NCBI RefSeq assembly: GCF_000601455.1
Contig: NZ_AZQP01000003.1
Span: 60,886-124,885 of the forward strand
Reading direction: 5' to 3'
Source of the DNA: Fervidicella metallireducens AeB
GTDB taxonomy: Bacteria > Bacillota > Clostridia > Clostridiales > Caloramatoraceae
DNA length: 64,000 nucleotides
Shown here in pieces: positions 31,668 to 40,789 of this stretch. The notes under the pieces were generated by a model. It searched no databases, was not told the DNA's origin, and saw only the letters and a program-made list of their open reading frames with translations. Made by a program: the position numbers and the translations under genes. The stretch's first letter is position 1. Each line of letters starts with the position of its first letter.

Positions 31668-32888
31668 TTATTTTTTATCATAGCTTGGATATTTTCCGTT
31701 CCAAACAATGTCCCTGTAATTTTCTTTATCTGTATCTCCCTCTGTACTAATAAATAAAACCCTTGAAGTTTCATCAAGCCTAAGTTTTTCCCTCATCCAA
31801 GCCAAATTATTGTTGGTCATTATTTCTGCTACACAACCAAATGCAGCAGCTCCACTTTCACCAGAAATAACTCTTTCATCTCCTTTAGGTGGATTCCCTA
31901 AAATTCTCATTCCTTCTGCAGCTGTATAGTCCGGACAAGATATAAAATTGTCAGCATATTCCTTTATAATATTCCAAGCTATTGTACATGGCTCTCCACA
32001 GGCAAGACCTGCCATTATAGTATCCATATCACCTGTTACGAAACGTAACTTTCCGTCATTGGCTTCTGCTGTTCTGTAAATACAATCAGCTTTATTAGGT
32101 TCTACTATGGTTATAATCGGTCTAGCTTCGCCATAAATGGCTGAGAATAAACCTGTGATAGCACAAGCCATGGAACCTACCCCTGCTTGAAGGAAAATAT
32201 GTGTTGGCTTCTTCTCTCCAAGTCTCTTTAATTGTTCATATGCCTCATAACCCATGGTGCTGTAACCTTGAATAATCCATTTAGGAATATCTTCATAGCC
32301 CTCCCAGGCGGTATCCTGAACCATTACCCAGCCCTTTTTCTCAGCCATGCTATTTGCAAAGCGCACCGCTTCGTCATAGTTCATATCAGTTATATACGCT
32401 TCTGCTCCTTCTGCAATAATGTTATCTAATCTTTCCTTAGCACTCCCCTTTGGCATATATACCACTGAGTGTTGTTTTAGCTGCTTTGCTGTCCATGCTA
32501 CTCCTCTTCCATGATTGCCGTCAGTTGCAGTAACAAAAACTATATCCCCAAGTTTTTCTTTAACCTCTTGAGATATTAATCTTTCATACGGCATTTTCGA
32601 TATACTGCTATTAAGTCTCTTAGCTAAATAATTCCCTATTGCGAAACTTCCACCCAGCACCTTAAAAGCATTCAGCCCAAATCTATAGGATTCATCCTTT
32701 ACATATATGGCTCCTAAACCCAATTCTTTAGCTAGATTCTTCATGTCTCTTAAAGGTGTCTCAGCATAAACCGGAAAACTTTCATGAAAGCTCTTCACCT
32801 CCTTTGCTATATCGATATTAAGAAAACTTAAAGGATAATGTTTCCCTTTTTTGCGTTGAAATTGTACCATCTTAAAGGCTTCCTTCAT
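31668..32888 (-). CDS. ygeX: Diaminopropionate ammonia-lyase
   Basis: A PLP enzyme that splits 2,3-diaminopropionate (both enantiomers in known members) to pyruvate and two ammonia. It has 406 residues. The PLP lysine lies in FGLNAFKVLGG, the phosphate and Asn loop in TATDGNHGRGVAWTAKQL, and a Gly-rich loop in QAGVGSMACAITG. The length matches the E. coli enzyme. GGAGG lies 8 nt upstream. It is the first gene behind the -24/-12 promoter, followed after 18 nt by the M20 hydrolase. Confidence 0.93.
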   Translation of the reverse strand: MKEAFKMVQFQRKKGKHYPLSFLNIDIAKEVKSFHESFPVYAETPLRDMKNLAKELGLGAIYVKDESYRFGLNAFKVLGGSFAIGNYLAKRLNSSISKMPYERLISQEVKEKLGDIVFVTATDGNHGRGVAWTAKQLKQHSVVYMPKGSAKERLDNIIAEGAEAYITDMNYDEAVRFANSMAEKKGWVMVQDTAWEGYEDIPKWIIQGYSTMGYEAYEQLKRLGEKKPTHIFLQAGVGSMACAITGLFSAIYGEARPIITIVEPNKADCIYRTAEANDGKLRFVTGDMDTIMAGLACGEPCTIAWNIIKEYADNFISCPDYTAAEGMRILGNPPKGDERVISGESGAAAFGCVAEIMTNNNLAWMREKLRLDETSRVLFISTEGDTDKENYRDIVWNGKYPSYDKK

Positions 32889-32959
32889 CAGTCCATCCTC
32901 CTTCTATCGTTTACCAGTTGATAAAGTTTTCTCCATATTTTTTACTAATTTAATATAAA

Positions 32960-32975
32960 GCAATTATTATGCCAA
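32960..32975 (-). promoter_or_regulatory. Sigma-54 (-24/-12) promoter of the ygeX cluster
   Basis: The minus strand reads TTGGCATAATAATTGC with GG-N10-GC spacing, a near-perfect RpoN promoter. It is about 70 bp upstream of ygeX. The regulator gene just upstream encodes the matching enhancer-binding protein. Confidence 0.9.
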
Positions 32976-33067
32976 ATTTTAAAAATCTACGCTTTACCGA
33001 AAATATATTTATATGCTAGTTTAAAAGAGCAGATATTTCAAAGGATATAAATCTAATAAATAAAAGA

Positions 33068-33098
33068 AGACGTTTATAAGTGTAATTAATAAACGTCT
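33068..33098. promoter_or_regulatory. Inverted repeat: regulator-gene terminator or enhancer-binding site
   Basis: AGACGTTTAT-N11-ATAAACGTCT. On the minus strand it is followed by TCTTCTTTTA, so it could end the regulator transcript. It also lies about 95-125 bp upstream of the sigma-54 promoter, the normal distance for an upstream activating site. Sequence alone cannot decide. Confidence 0.5.
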
Positions 33099-33196
33099 AT
33101 ACTAACCCTAAATTAAATTTATTCTAATAACATATTTTACTTCAATTATTTTTCATTTTTAAAATTGAATATTCATTATGAAAATTCTGAATAATT

Positions 33197-34951
33197 CTAT
33201 TTATTAAGCATTTCCTCCAACCTTCTATAAAAGGTAGTTAAACTAATGCCCAGACTCATCGCTGCCCTTCTTTTTCCTTCTGTTGTATCCCCGAAAATAC
33301 TTAGAGCCTTCTGTATTTCCCTAAACTCAAGCTCCCTAAGAGGTGTTATCATGTTTGAGTTATTATTGATTGCCACACTCTTAGGAATATTCTCAAAAAA
33401 ATCCATCGGAAGAGTTCTATCATTTAGAATTCCATCACTTTCCATCATATTAACCATAAATTCCACAGTATTTTCCAATTCTCTTACATTACCTCTCCAC
33501 ATATGGTTCTTTAACTTCTCCATAGTACTTCTTTCAATATGGCTAAATGGTTTATTTAGTAAATAGCTGTATCTTTTAACAAAATAACCTGTAAGTTCTT
33601 CTATATCATCCCTTCTTTCTCTTAAAGGCTTAATACTAATGGGTATAACATTTAGCCTGTAATACAGGTCTTCTCTAAATTTTTTTGTTCCAATCATAGC
33701 TTTAAGATCCTTATTTGTAGCTGCTATAACTCGAACATCTATAGGAATAACCTGATTAGAGCCAATACGAGTAATTGTCCTTTCTTGAAGTACCCTTAAC
33801 AGCTTAGCCTGAAGGTATATAGGCATATCCCCTATTTCATCTAGAAATATTATGCCCTGATTTGCAAGTTCAAACTTTCCTATTCTTCCCTTTGGATCAG
33901 CTCCACTGAAGGCTCCCTTAACATAGCCGAAAAGCTCACTTTCCAGTAACGTTTCGGGAATGGCTGCACAATTGACAGCCACAAATTTCTGGTTCCTTCT
34001 TTCACTTTGTTGCCAAATGGCTCTAGCAACCATTTCCTTACCTGTTCCACTTTCTCCTGTAATCAACACCGTGGAATTTGAACCAGCCACCTTCTTTATG
34101 TTGCTTTTTAATTTTTTTGTTTCCTCACTACTACCTATAATATTTTTTGCATCTACTGCTTTATGTGTAGCCATCATTTCGTATAGATCAGAGTGTATAG
34201 TTTTAACCGTTTTAAAAATAACGATACTGGTATATTGATCATTTCTTAGCCCAAATGGATACACCTCTCCCATGATAAATACCTCTTTATTATCTATTAT
34301 CATCTTGTATTCCGATGTATTATTAAGTTCATCACCAGTATAAATAATTTGCATAGTTTTACCTTTTAACATGGATATACCTAACTGCTGCTTGGCACTT
34401 TCATTACATATTGTTATGATATTACCTTTCCCGAGTATCAATACCCCTTGATTCATATAATCAATTACACTTTCTAAGATAGCTATTATGGATAAGTTAT
34501 TTTCTCTTTCCTTCAATTCTAAAACCTTTGCAGCAATAAAATATGCTATCTGATTAACAAACTCGAGGTACAGCTTCTCATTTTTTAAAATTAAATCTCT
34601 TTGGTCCTTACTACTTCCTACAAGTCCTATAATTCCTATTATTTCTTCATGAATCTTTATTGGCATGGAAATCTCAATAGTTTCCTGACAATTACTGCAA
34701 TTTGGACAATTAAAACACAAAGGATCCTCTCCAGGATTATAAATAATCTTTGTCTCTCCAGTATTTAAAATATGTCTATAAACATACCCTTCAGAGGACA
34801 TGTCCTGATTTACATTTCCAGCATAAAGACCCGTACCGGCAATACGATATAATTTTTTATCCACTACTTCTACATCTACTCCCGAAACTTGTGAGATAAT
34901 ATCTGCATATTTCTGAACTATATCTTGAATTGAACATAAATCAAAATTCAT
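33197..34951 (-). CDS. Sigma-54-dependent enhancer-binding regulator
   Basis: A 584-residue activator. The N-terminal sensor of about 150 residues contains CFNCPNCSNC (four cysteines, possible metal or Fe-S site). A PAS-like region covers 165-265. The AAA+ domain has GESGTGKEMVARAIW, the sigma-54 contact loop GAFSGA (T to S in the classic GAFTGA) and DEIGDMP. A Fis-type helix-turn-helix ends the protein (KRRAAMSLGISLTTFYRRLEEM). The start at 34951 has GGGTGAG upstream; a GTG lies six codons earlier. It sits immediately upstream of, and surely controls, the ygeX cluster promoter. Confidence 0.92.
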   Translation of the reverse strand: MNFDLCSIQDIVQKYADIISQVSGVDVEVVDKKLYRIAGTGLYAGNVNQDMSSEGYVYRHILNTGETKIIYNPGEDPLCFNCPNCSNCQETIEISMPIKIHEEIIGIIGLVGSSKDQRDLILKNEKLYLEFVNQIAYFIAAKVLELKERENNLSIIAILESVIDYMNQGVLILGKGNIITICNESAKQQLGISMLKGKTMQIIYTGDELNNTSEYKMIIDNKEVFIMGEVYPFGLRNDQYTSIVIFKTVKTIHSDLYEMMATHKAVDAKNIIGSSEETKKLKSNIKKVAGSNSTVLITGESGTGKEMVARAIWQQSERRNQKFVAVNCAAIPETLLESELFGYVKGAFSGADPKGRIGKFELANQGIIFLDEIGDMPIYLQAKLLRVLQERTITRIGSNQVIPIDVRVIAATNKDLKAMIGTKKFREDLYYRLNVIPISIKPLRERRDDIEELTGYFVKRYSYLLNKPFSHIERSTMEKLKNHMWRGNVRELENTVEFMVNMMESDGILNDRTLPMDFFENIPKSVAINNNSNMITPLRELEFREIQKALSIFGDTTEGKRRAAMSLGISLTTFYRRLEEMLNK

Positions 34952-35296
34952 ATTCTCACCCTTTTTCACATATTTATTACATAATATATCAATACTAACA
35001 ATTTATTAATTACTAGAAAGCATCATTAAATCTCTCGATATATCTTTAATTTTATCCCTTTTTTATAGGCTTGACTACATCCATCTGTAAATTGTACCTA
35101 TATATATAAATTATATATATATTAAGTAACTTGTCCCACTTATCCTAACTGATAAATATAATTATTTCTTATATCTATCCTTTATTAACCATTTATTTGC
35201 AACTTTTTTACATTATTATTTATGACTTTATTATTGCTATAACTTGTAAAATGACATTACCTTGTTTTTACCTTACTATTCTACTATTCTAGTAAT

Positions 35297-35360
35297 AAGA
35301 AAATATCTCTTTTCAAAGCTTATTTTATTATTGATATTTCCTTTGAAAGGAAATGTCATC
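35297..35360. repeat. Diverged third copy of the psd/hbd repeat hairpin
   Basis: ATATCTCTTTTCAAAG and CTTTGAAAGGAAAT form a hairpin similar in order and sequence (AAGCTT, CCTTTGAA, GATATT) to the repeat at 35659. It lacks the conserved ACTTATATGTCCC end. The rest of 34952-35660 is very AT-rich and holds only the tiny ORF at 35464. Confidence 0.4.
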
Positions 35361-35463
35361 TATTAGATATTAATTGTGTTTATGTGTACCATCTCATAGT
35401 TTGTCAACCACAACTACTATCGATGAAGAGCCTTTTTACTAATTGTTGTCCATGATTAATTTT

Positions 35464-35562
35464 CTAATATTGGAAACAAAAAGTATAATAGTTAAAATTT
35501 TTTAAATAAATAGCCACACCCCATATTAGTAACCCTATGGCTAATAAAATTAATATGATCAT
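35464..35562 (-). CDS. Possible 32-residue single-helix membrane peptide
   Basis: MIILILLAIGLLIWGVAIYL is followed by a short polar-aromatic tail. The start has AAGG 7 nt upstream. It is one transmembrane helix with no charged N-terminus. Such small membrane peptides exist, but AT-rich sequence produces hydrophobic codons by chance, so this is weak. Confidence 0.3.
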   Translation of the reverse strand: MIILILLAIGLLIWGVAIYLKNFNYYTFCFQY

Positions 35563-35658
35563 CAAACAACCTTCAATTTAATTTACTCATCCACTTTGCT
35601 TATGCTTCTTGCCATTACGTGAAAATAGTACCTTGCTTTTTCTGTCTTTCAATCCTTG

Positions 35659-35763
35659 GCATAATAAAAACATCTCCCTTCATAGTTAAGCTTTTCGTTA
35701 GCGTTTCCTTTGAAGGAAGATGTTGTTAACTGGCTGCAGACACCACTTATATGTCCCTATTTA
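35659..35763. repeat. 105 bp hairpin repeat, copy A, forming the 3' end of psd
   Basis: Starts GGCATAATAAAAACATCTCC and ends ACTTATATGTCCCTATTTAT. Inside, AACATCTCCCTTCA pairs with TGAAGGAAGATGTT (one mismatch). The same termini occur at 36779-36879 with a different loop. The psd stop codon (TAG, 35757-35759) lies inside the repeat. On the minus strand the hairpin ends in TTTTTATTAT and can act as terminator. Confidence 0.75.
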
Positions 35764-36647
35764 TTAACTCCTATTTTTTCACCCATATAAACAAAGGTTT
35801 CATATCCCATTTGTGTCTGTTCTAATATATCATCATCTATTATAACTGTATTTTCTTTAAAGAAAAGAATCACTGTTGACGCACCAAATTTAAAATATCC
35901 CTTTTCATCTCCTCTTTCAACCTCTTCTTTGGGTTCATACACTTGAACAATTGAACCAACAAAAGTTGCTCCAACCTCTACATAGAGTATATCCCCAAAA
36001 TTTTTCGAATTAAAAATACTCCATTGTCTCTTATTTTCACAAAACAGCTTTTCTATTTTATCAAGTGCAACAGGATTTACCGAATAATAGAATCCCTTTA
36101 AATTATTTGTCTTCTGGCATATTCCATCATCTATAAAATTAAATCTATGATAGTCTGATGGACAAAGTCTAAAAATTAAACAAGTGCCTTTATTATATTT
36201 TTCAGCAACATTATAATCACCAATTAATTCCCTTAAGGAATATGTGATATCTTTAACCTGCAAAATCATATCTATGTCTATATTTTGATATGCAAGAACC
36301 TTTCCATCACAGGGTGATATAAGAAGCCTATCTTCTTTTTCAATATTTATCTTATCCTTCTTTAGTTTTCTATAGAAAAATTCATTAAAGTTCCTATATC
36401 CACCCTCTGGGACTTCAAATCTATCCATATCGATATTAAAATCCCTTATAAATTTCTCTATCTTCTTTCTGCTGACAGACATAGAACAGTAAATGCCGTA
36501 AATTCTTGATGCTATTCTTCTCTTAATCAAAAAGTGAAGAAGTCCTGCTCCAACAAGCCTTGAACCATATATCCAATTTATAGCCCAATTACCCGCTACC
36601 TTTTCTATCTGATATTTTTTGTTTCCTCTATTATAAAACTTTATCAT
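35757..36647 (-). CDS. psd: Phosphatidylserine decarboxylase proenzyme
   Basis: Makes phosphatidylethanolamine at the membrane. The 296-residue protein is of the clostridial length and type. It contains NEFFYRKLK, LISPCDGKVLAY and the His-bearing PSDYHRFNF. The self-cleavage site FGAST turns the Ser into the pyruvoyl group (most members have GGST or LGST). The start has AGGT upstream. The last codons and stop are supplied by the 105 bp repeat. It is a single gene with no pssA nearby in the window. Confidence 0.94.
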   Translation of the reverse strand: MIKFYNRGNKKYQIEKVAGNWAINWIYGSRLVGAGLLHFLIKRRIASRIYGIYCSMSVSRKKIEKFIRDFNIDMDRFEVPEGGYRNFNEFFYRKLKKDKINIEKEDRLLISPCDGKVLAYQNIDIDMILQVKDITYSLRELIGDYNVAEKYNKGTCLIFRLCPSDYHRFNFIDDGICQKTNNLKGFYYSVNPVALDKIEKLFCENKRQWSIFNSKNFGDILYVEVGATFVGSIVQVYEPKEEVERGDEKGYFKFGASTVILFFKENTVIIDDDILEQTQMGYETFVYMGEKIGVNK

Positions 36648-36778
36648 AATTTTACCTACTACTCCTTATAATCTTACCTTTACACATTATGGTATATATT
36701 ATTGTAAATATCAATCGTATTTTTACAGGGATTTGGCTATAAAATATATCATAAGTGGTATTGTAAACATATGCGATA

Positions 36779-36879
36779 AGGCATAAAAAAACATCTCCTC
36801 CAAAGTGTGCCTTGTAATTGCTATTCCTTTGATAGGAGATGTTATTTTTATAATAAACAGTACTTATATGTCCCTATTT
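36779..36879. repeat. 105 bp hairpin repeat, copy B, at the 3' end of hbd
   Basis: GGCATAAAAAAACATCTCC at one end and ACTTATATGTCCCTATTTAT at the other, as in copy A. The hairpin is AACATCTCCT...CAAAG with CTTTG...AGGAGATGTT. It abuts or overlaps the hbd stop codon (36878-36880) and gives a T-run on both strands. Confidence 0.75.
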
Positions 36880-37723
36880 ATTTACTGTAATCGTAAAAAC
36901 CTTTTCCAGTTTTTCTTCCTAAATATCCTGCTCTTACCATCTTCTTGAGGTATGTATGTGGTCTGTATTTAGGATCACCTGTTTCTTTATATAGATATTC
37001 CATTATAGCAAGGTTTACATCATTTCCTATAAAATCAGCTAATTCAAGTGGTCCCATTGGATGGTTAGCTCCTAATTTCATTGCCTTATCTATATCTTCA
37101 ACTGTTGCAATTCCTTCAGCTAAAATTCCAACTGCTTCGTTTATCATTGGGATTAATATTCTGTTTACTACAAAGCCTGCAGCTTCTTTAACTTCAACTG
37201 GTTCTTTTCCAATTGCTGTTGAAATCTCTTTTACCTTGTTATATGTTTCATCTGAAGTAGCTATTCCCCTTATTACTTCAATAAGTTTCATAACAGGTGC
37301 TGGATTAAAGAAATGCATACCTATAACCCTGTCTGGTCTCATAGTTGCAGCTGCAATTTCTGTTATTGATAAAGATGATGTATTTGTCGCAAGTATTGTT
37401 TCATCTTTACATATTCCATCTAATTTTTTAAATAAATCCTTCTTAATATCCATATTTTCCACTATAGCTTCCACAACCAAATCGCAATCCCTTGCATCCT
37501 CTAAATTTGTTGTTTTGCAGATTCTTGACATGATTCCTTCTTTAACTTGTGCATCCATTTTTCCCTTTTCAACTAATTTTGAAAGTCCCTTATTTATTCC
37601 GTTGTATCCCTTTTCCACAAATTCTTCTTTGATGTCGCATAGTACTACTTCATAGCCCTTTGAAGCGAAAACCTGAGCAATACCTGAGCCCATTGTTCCA
37701 GCTCCTACAACACACATTTTCAT
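36878..37723 (-). CDS. hbd: 3-hydroxybutyryl-CoA dehydrogenase
   Basis: Reduces acetoacetyl-CoA to 3-hydroxybutyryl-CoA with NADH in butyrate formation. It has 281 residues. The Rossmann motif [12 protein letters not shown] is at the N-terminus. The catalytic His is in [14 protein letters not shown], with [12 protein letters not shown] after it. It is the last gene of the crt-bcd-etfB-etfA-hbd operon, separated from etfA by a 34 bp perfect palindrome. Confidence 0.97.
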   Translation of the reverse strand: MKMCVVGAGTMGSGIAQVFASKGYEVVLCDIKEEFVEKGYNGINKGLSKLVEKGKMDAQVKEGIMSRICKTTNLEDARDCDLVVEAIVENMDIKKDLFKKLDGICKDETILATNTSSLSITEIAAATMRPDRVIGMHFFNPAPVMKLIEVIRGIATSDETYNKVKEISTAIGKEPVEVKEAAGFVVNRILIPMINEAVGILAEGIATVEDIDKAMKLGANHPMGPLELADFIGNDVNLAIMEYLYKETGDPKYRPHTYLKKMVRAGYLGRKTGKGFYDYSK

Positions 37724-37752
37724 AATATAACCCCCTTATATAAATAGTGTTT

Positions 37753-37786
37753 TAGGGTATTTAGAAAATATTTTCTAAATACCCTA
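37753..37786. other. 34 bp perfect palindrome between etfA and hbd
   Basis: TAGGGTATTTAGAAAAT is followed immediately by its exact reverse complement. In RNA it forms a long stem with no U-tract on the minus strand. It is more likely an intercistronic stabiliser, processing site or partial attenuator than a terminator. Confidence 0.7.
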
Positions 37787-37812
37787 TATATATTATTTTT
37801 GCTAAGGTCTAA

Positions 37813-38826
37813 TTATATCTCACAGCTGAATTTTTGAGCCTTTATTTCCTTTATCATCTCTGGTATAACCTTATAAAGGTCTCCAACTACAGCTAAGTCA
37901 GCAACACTCATAATTGGAGCTGAATCATCCTTATTTATTGCTATTATATAATCACTTTCCTGCATACCTGCCAAATGCTGAATAGCTCCTGAAATACCAC
38001 ATGCTATATAAAGCTTTGGTCTTACAGTTTTTCCAGTCTGACCTACTTGATAATCTTTTTCAACCCAGCCTGAGTCAACAGCAGCACGGGAAGCTCCTAC
38101 AACTCCGCCTAAAATTTCTGCCAGCTCCTTTATTAATGCAAAGCCTTCCTTGTTTCCAACTCCACGTCCTCCTGAAACTATAACCTCAGCTTCTGTTATA
38201 TCTATTTTGTCCTTAAGTGATTTAACAATTTTTTCTACCTTTGTTCTTATTTCTTCTTCTTTTAAGTCAGTTGCAACTACTTCAACTTTTCCTGTTCTTT
38301 TTTCATCTGCACATGGAACATTGAACACACCTGGTCTTACAGTTGACATTTGTGGTCTATGGTCTGGACATTCAATTGTTGCCATTAAGTTACCACCAAA
38401 TGCTGGTCTTGTCATCAGCAGATTTCCAGTTTCCTGATCAATATCAAGGGATGTACAATCTGCTGTAAGTCCGGTTTTTAATCTACCAGCAACTCTTGGT
38501 CCAAGATCACGACCGATATATGAAGCACCAATGAACATGATTTCCGGTTTTCTTTCGTTAATTAAATCACATAAAACCTTTGCATATGCATCAGTTGTGT
38601 AGTTTTTTAGTAACACATTATCAACAAGTATAACTTCATCTGCTCCATGTGAAATCAATGAATTTGTTAAATTCTGAACTTCATATCCTAATAAAACTGC
38701 TGTTAATTTTTCTCCTAATTTATCTGCAATTTCTCTTCCTTTTCCAATAAGTTCTAATGAAACTTTTTGTAAGTGTCCATCTCTTTGTTCTGCGAATACC
38801 CATACGCCTCTATATTCCTTATTCAT
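37813..38826 (-). CDS. etfA: Electron transfer flavoprotein, alpha subunit
   Basis: The 337-residue subunit binds FAD and, with EtfB and Bcd, carries out electron bifurcation from NADH to crotonyl-CoA and ferredoxin. The FAD motif VSGGRGVGNKEGF and the C-terminal PKLYIACGISGAIQHLAGM are typical. GGAGGG lies 7 nt upstream of the start, and the gap from etfB is 18 nt. Confidence 0.96.
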   Translation of the reverse strand: MNKEYRGVWVFAEQRDGHLQKVSLELIGKGREIADKLGEKLTAVLLGYEVQNLTNSLISHGADEVILVDNVLLKNYTTDAYAKVLCDLINERKPEIMFIGASYIGRDLGPRVAGRLKTGLTADCTSLDIDQETGNLLMTRPAFGGNLMATIECPDHRPQMSTVRPGVFNVPCADEKRTGKVEVVATDLKEEEIRTKVEKIVKSLKDKIDITEAEVIVSGGRGVGNKEGFALIKELAEILGGVVGASRAAVDSGWVEKDYQVGQTGKTVRPKLYIACGISGAIQHLAGMQESDYIIAINKDDSAPIMSVADLAVVGDLYKVIPEMIKEIKAQKFSCEI

Positions 38827-38844
38827 TCTAAATCCCTCCTACCG

Positions 38845-39624
38845 TTATATTAAATGCTTTTCCTTTAATTTTGCTGCAACAAAGGATGCTGCTTCAACTG
38901 GAGGCATATCAATCTTTTCACCCTGACCCTTTGGTCCCTTTGTGAAAGATTTCTTAACCTTAGTTGGTGAACCCTTAAGTCCTAAGAGGGATTTATCAAC
39001 ATCAAGGTCATCTGCAGTCATAACTTTGATTTCCTTGTTATATGCAGTAAATATATCTGACATATTCATATATCTTGGATTATTTAATTCTTTTATACAC
39101 ATAAGTACACATGGCATACTTACTCTGATTTTTTCATATCCATCCTCTAAAGCTCTCTTTATCTTAAGCTCCTTGCCTTCTACCTCTACTTCTTCTACGT
39201 ATGTTACCTGAGGTAAACCAATATGTTCTGCAATTTCCGGTCCTACCTGTGCTGTATCTCCATCGATAGCCTGTCTACCTGCAAAAATAACATCATATCC
39301 TATCTTTTCAATTGCCTTTGAAAGTGCAAGTGATGTCGCTAATGTATCTGCTCCTGCAAAGGCTCTGTCTGTAAGTAGAACTGCCTCATCTGCTCCCATA
39401 GCTAGAGCTTCTCTTAAAGCTCTTTCAGCCTGTGGTGGTCCCATTGTTATAACTGTAACATGAGCACCCATTTCATCCTTTAATCTTAAAGCCTCTTCAA
39501 GGGCATTTTTATCATCTGGATTTATTATACTTGGAACCCCATCTCTTATTAGTGTACCTGTAACTGGGTCTATTTTAACTTCATTTGTATCTGGAACTTG
39601 CTTAACACATACTACTATCTTCAT
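38845..39624 (-). CDS. etfB: Electron transfer flavoprotein, beta subunit
   Basis: A 259-residue partner of EtfA holding the bifurcating FAD. MKIVVCVKQVPDTNEVKIDP opens the protein and GRQAIDGDTAQVGPEIAEHIGLPQ is the signature. The start at 39624 has a GGGGTGG box; an in-frame GTG three codons upstream overlaps that box. It lies 14 nt after bcd. Confidence 0.96.
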   Translation of the reverse strand: MKIVVCVKQVPDTNEVKIDPVTGTLIRDGVPSIINPDDKNALEEALRLKDEMGAHVTVITMGPPQAERALREALAMGADEAVLLTDRAFAGADTLATSLALSKAIEKIGYDVIFAGRQAIDGDTAQVGPEIAEHIGLPQVTYVEEVEVEGKELKIKRALEDGYEKIRVSMPCVLMCIKELNNPRYMNMSDIFTAYNKEIKVMTADDLDVDKSLLGLKGSPTKVKKSFTKGPKGQGEKIDMPPVEAASFVAAKLKEKHLI

Positions 39625-39638
39625 ATCTGCCACCCCAC

Positions 39639-40778
39639 TTATTTAAGTATATTTGCTGCGATAACCATTTTTTGTACTTCAGATGTACCTTCATAGATCT
39701 CAGTTATCTTCGCATCTCTCATCATTCTTTCAACTGGATAATCTCTGGTATATCCATATCCACCAAAGATTTGAACAACCTTAGTTGTAACTTCCATTGC
39801 AGTTTCTGATGCAAACAGCTTTGCCATTGCAGCATCTACACTATATGGCAGACCATTTTGTTTCTTCCAAGCTGCCTTATAAACTAATTGTTTTGCAGCC
39901 TCTACTCTAGTTGCCATTTCAGCTACATACCATTGTAGACCTTGGAAAGTAGCAATCTGCTTTCCAAATTGTTTTCTTTCTTTCATATATTTAACTGCTT
40001 CATCAAGAGCTCCTTCAGCAATTCCTAATGCCTGTGCAGCAATACCTATTCTTCCACCGTCAAGTGTAGCCATTGCTATTGAAAAACCTTTTCCTTCTTT
40101 TCCAAGAAGATTTTCCTTTGGCACTTTGCAGTCCTTGAAAATCAATTCAGTAGTTGATGAAGCTCTGATACCCATCTTGTCTTCTTTTTTACCAATTGAA
40201 AAACCTTCAAATTCCTTTTCAACAATAAAAGCAGAAATACCTCTAGTTCCCTTACTTCTGTCTGTCATTGCAAATACAACAAAAACATCAGCAGCCCCGC
40301 CGTTTGTTATAAAAACTTTACTTCCGTTTAAGATGTAATAATCCCCTTCAAGCTTTGCAACAGTTTGTTGTCCAGCTGCATCTGTTCCAGCGTTTGGCTC
40401 TGTTAAACCAAATGCTCCTACTTTTCTTCCACTTAGCAAATCTGGAAGATATTTTTTCTTTTGCTCTTCAGTTCCAAACATATATATTGGAGTACATGCA
40501 AGTGAAACATGGGCTGAAAGGATAACAGATGTTGATGCACAAGCCTTTCCTAACTCTTCAACAGCCATGATGTAGCTTATATAATCTCCACCTGCTCCGC
40601 CATATTCCTTTGGAAATGGAAGTCCCATCATTCCATATCTAGCCATTTTCTTAACAGTTTCCATTGGAAACTCTTCTGTTTCATCTATTTCAGCTGCAAG
40701 AGGTCTAACTTCGTTTTCTACGAACTCTTGAAGCATTTGTTTTACTAATTCCTGTTCCTTTGTTAAAGCGAATTCCAT
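39639..40778 (-). CDS. bcd: Butyryl-CoA dehydrogenase
   Basis: Reduces crotonyl-CoA to butyryl-CoA in complex with EtfAB. The 379-residue acyl-CoA dehydrogenase has the FAD/substrate motif AFGLTEPNAGTDAAGQ. It ends DAKITEIYEGTSEVQK, with the catalytic Glu in YEGTSE. It lies 11 nt after crt. Confidence 0.97.
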   Translation of the reverse strand: MEFALTKEQELVKQMLQEFVENEVRPLAAEIDETEEFPMETVKKMARYGMMGLPFPKEYGGAGGDYISYIMAVEELGKACASTSVILSAHVSLACTPIYMFGTEEQKKKYLPDLLSGRKVGAFGLTEPNAGTDAAGQQTVAKLEGDYYILNGSKVFITNGGAADVFVVFAMTDRSKGTRGISAFIVEKEFEGFSIGKKEDKMGIRASSTTELIFKDCKVPKENLLGKEGKGFSIAMATLDGGRIGIAAQALGIAEGALDEAVKYMKERKQFGKQIATFQGLQWYVAEMATRVEAAKQLVYKAAWKKQNGLPYSVDAAMAKLFASETAMEVTTKVVQIFGGYGYTRDYPVERMMRDAKITEIYEGTSEVQKMVIAANILK

Positions 40779-40789
40779 AACTTAACCCC

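Noticed and set aside
36945..37655. 236-codon plus-strand frame antisense to hbd
   Set aside because: Shadow of hbd: no Shine-Dalgarno and no recognisable domain.
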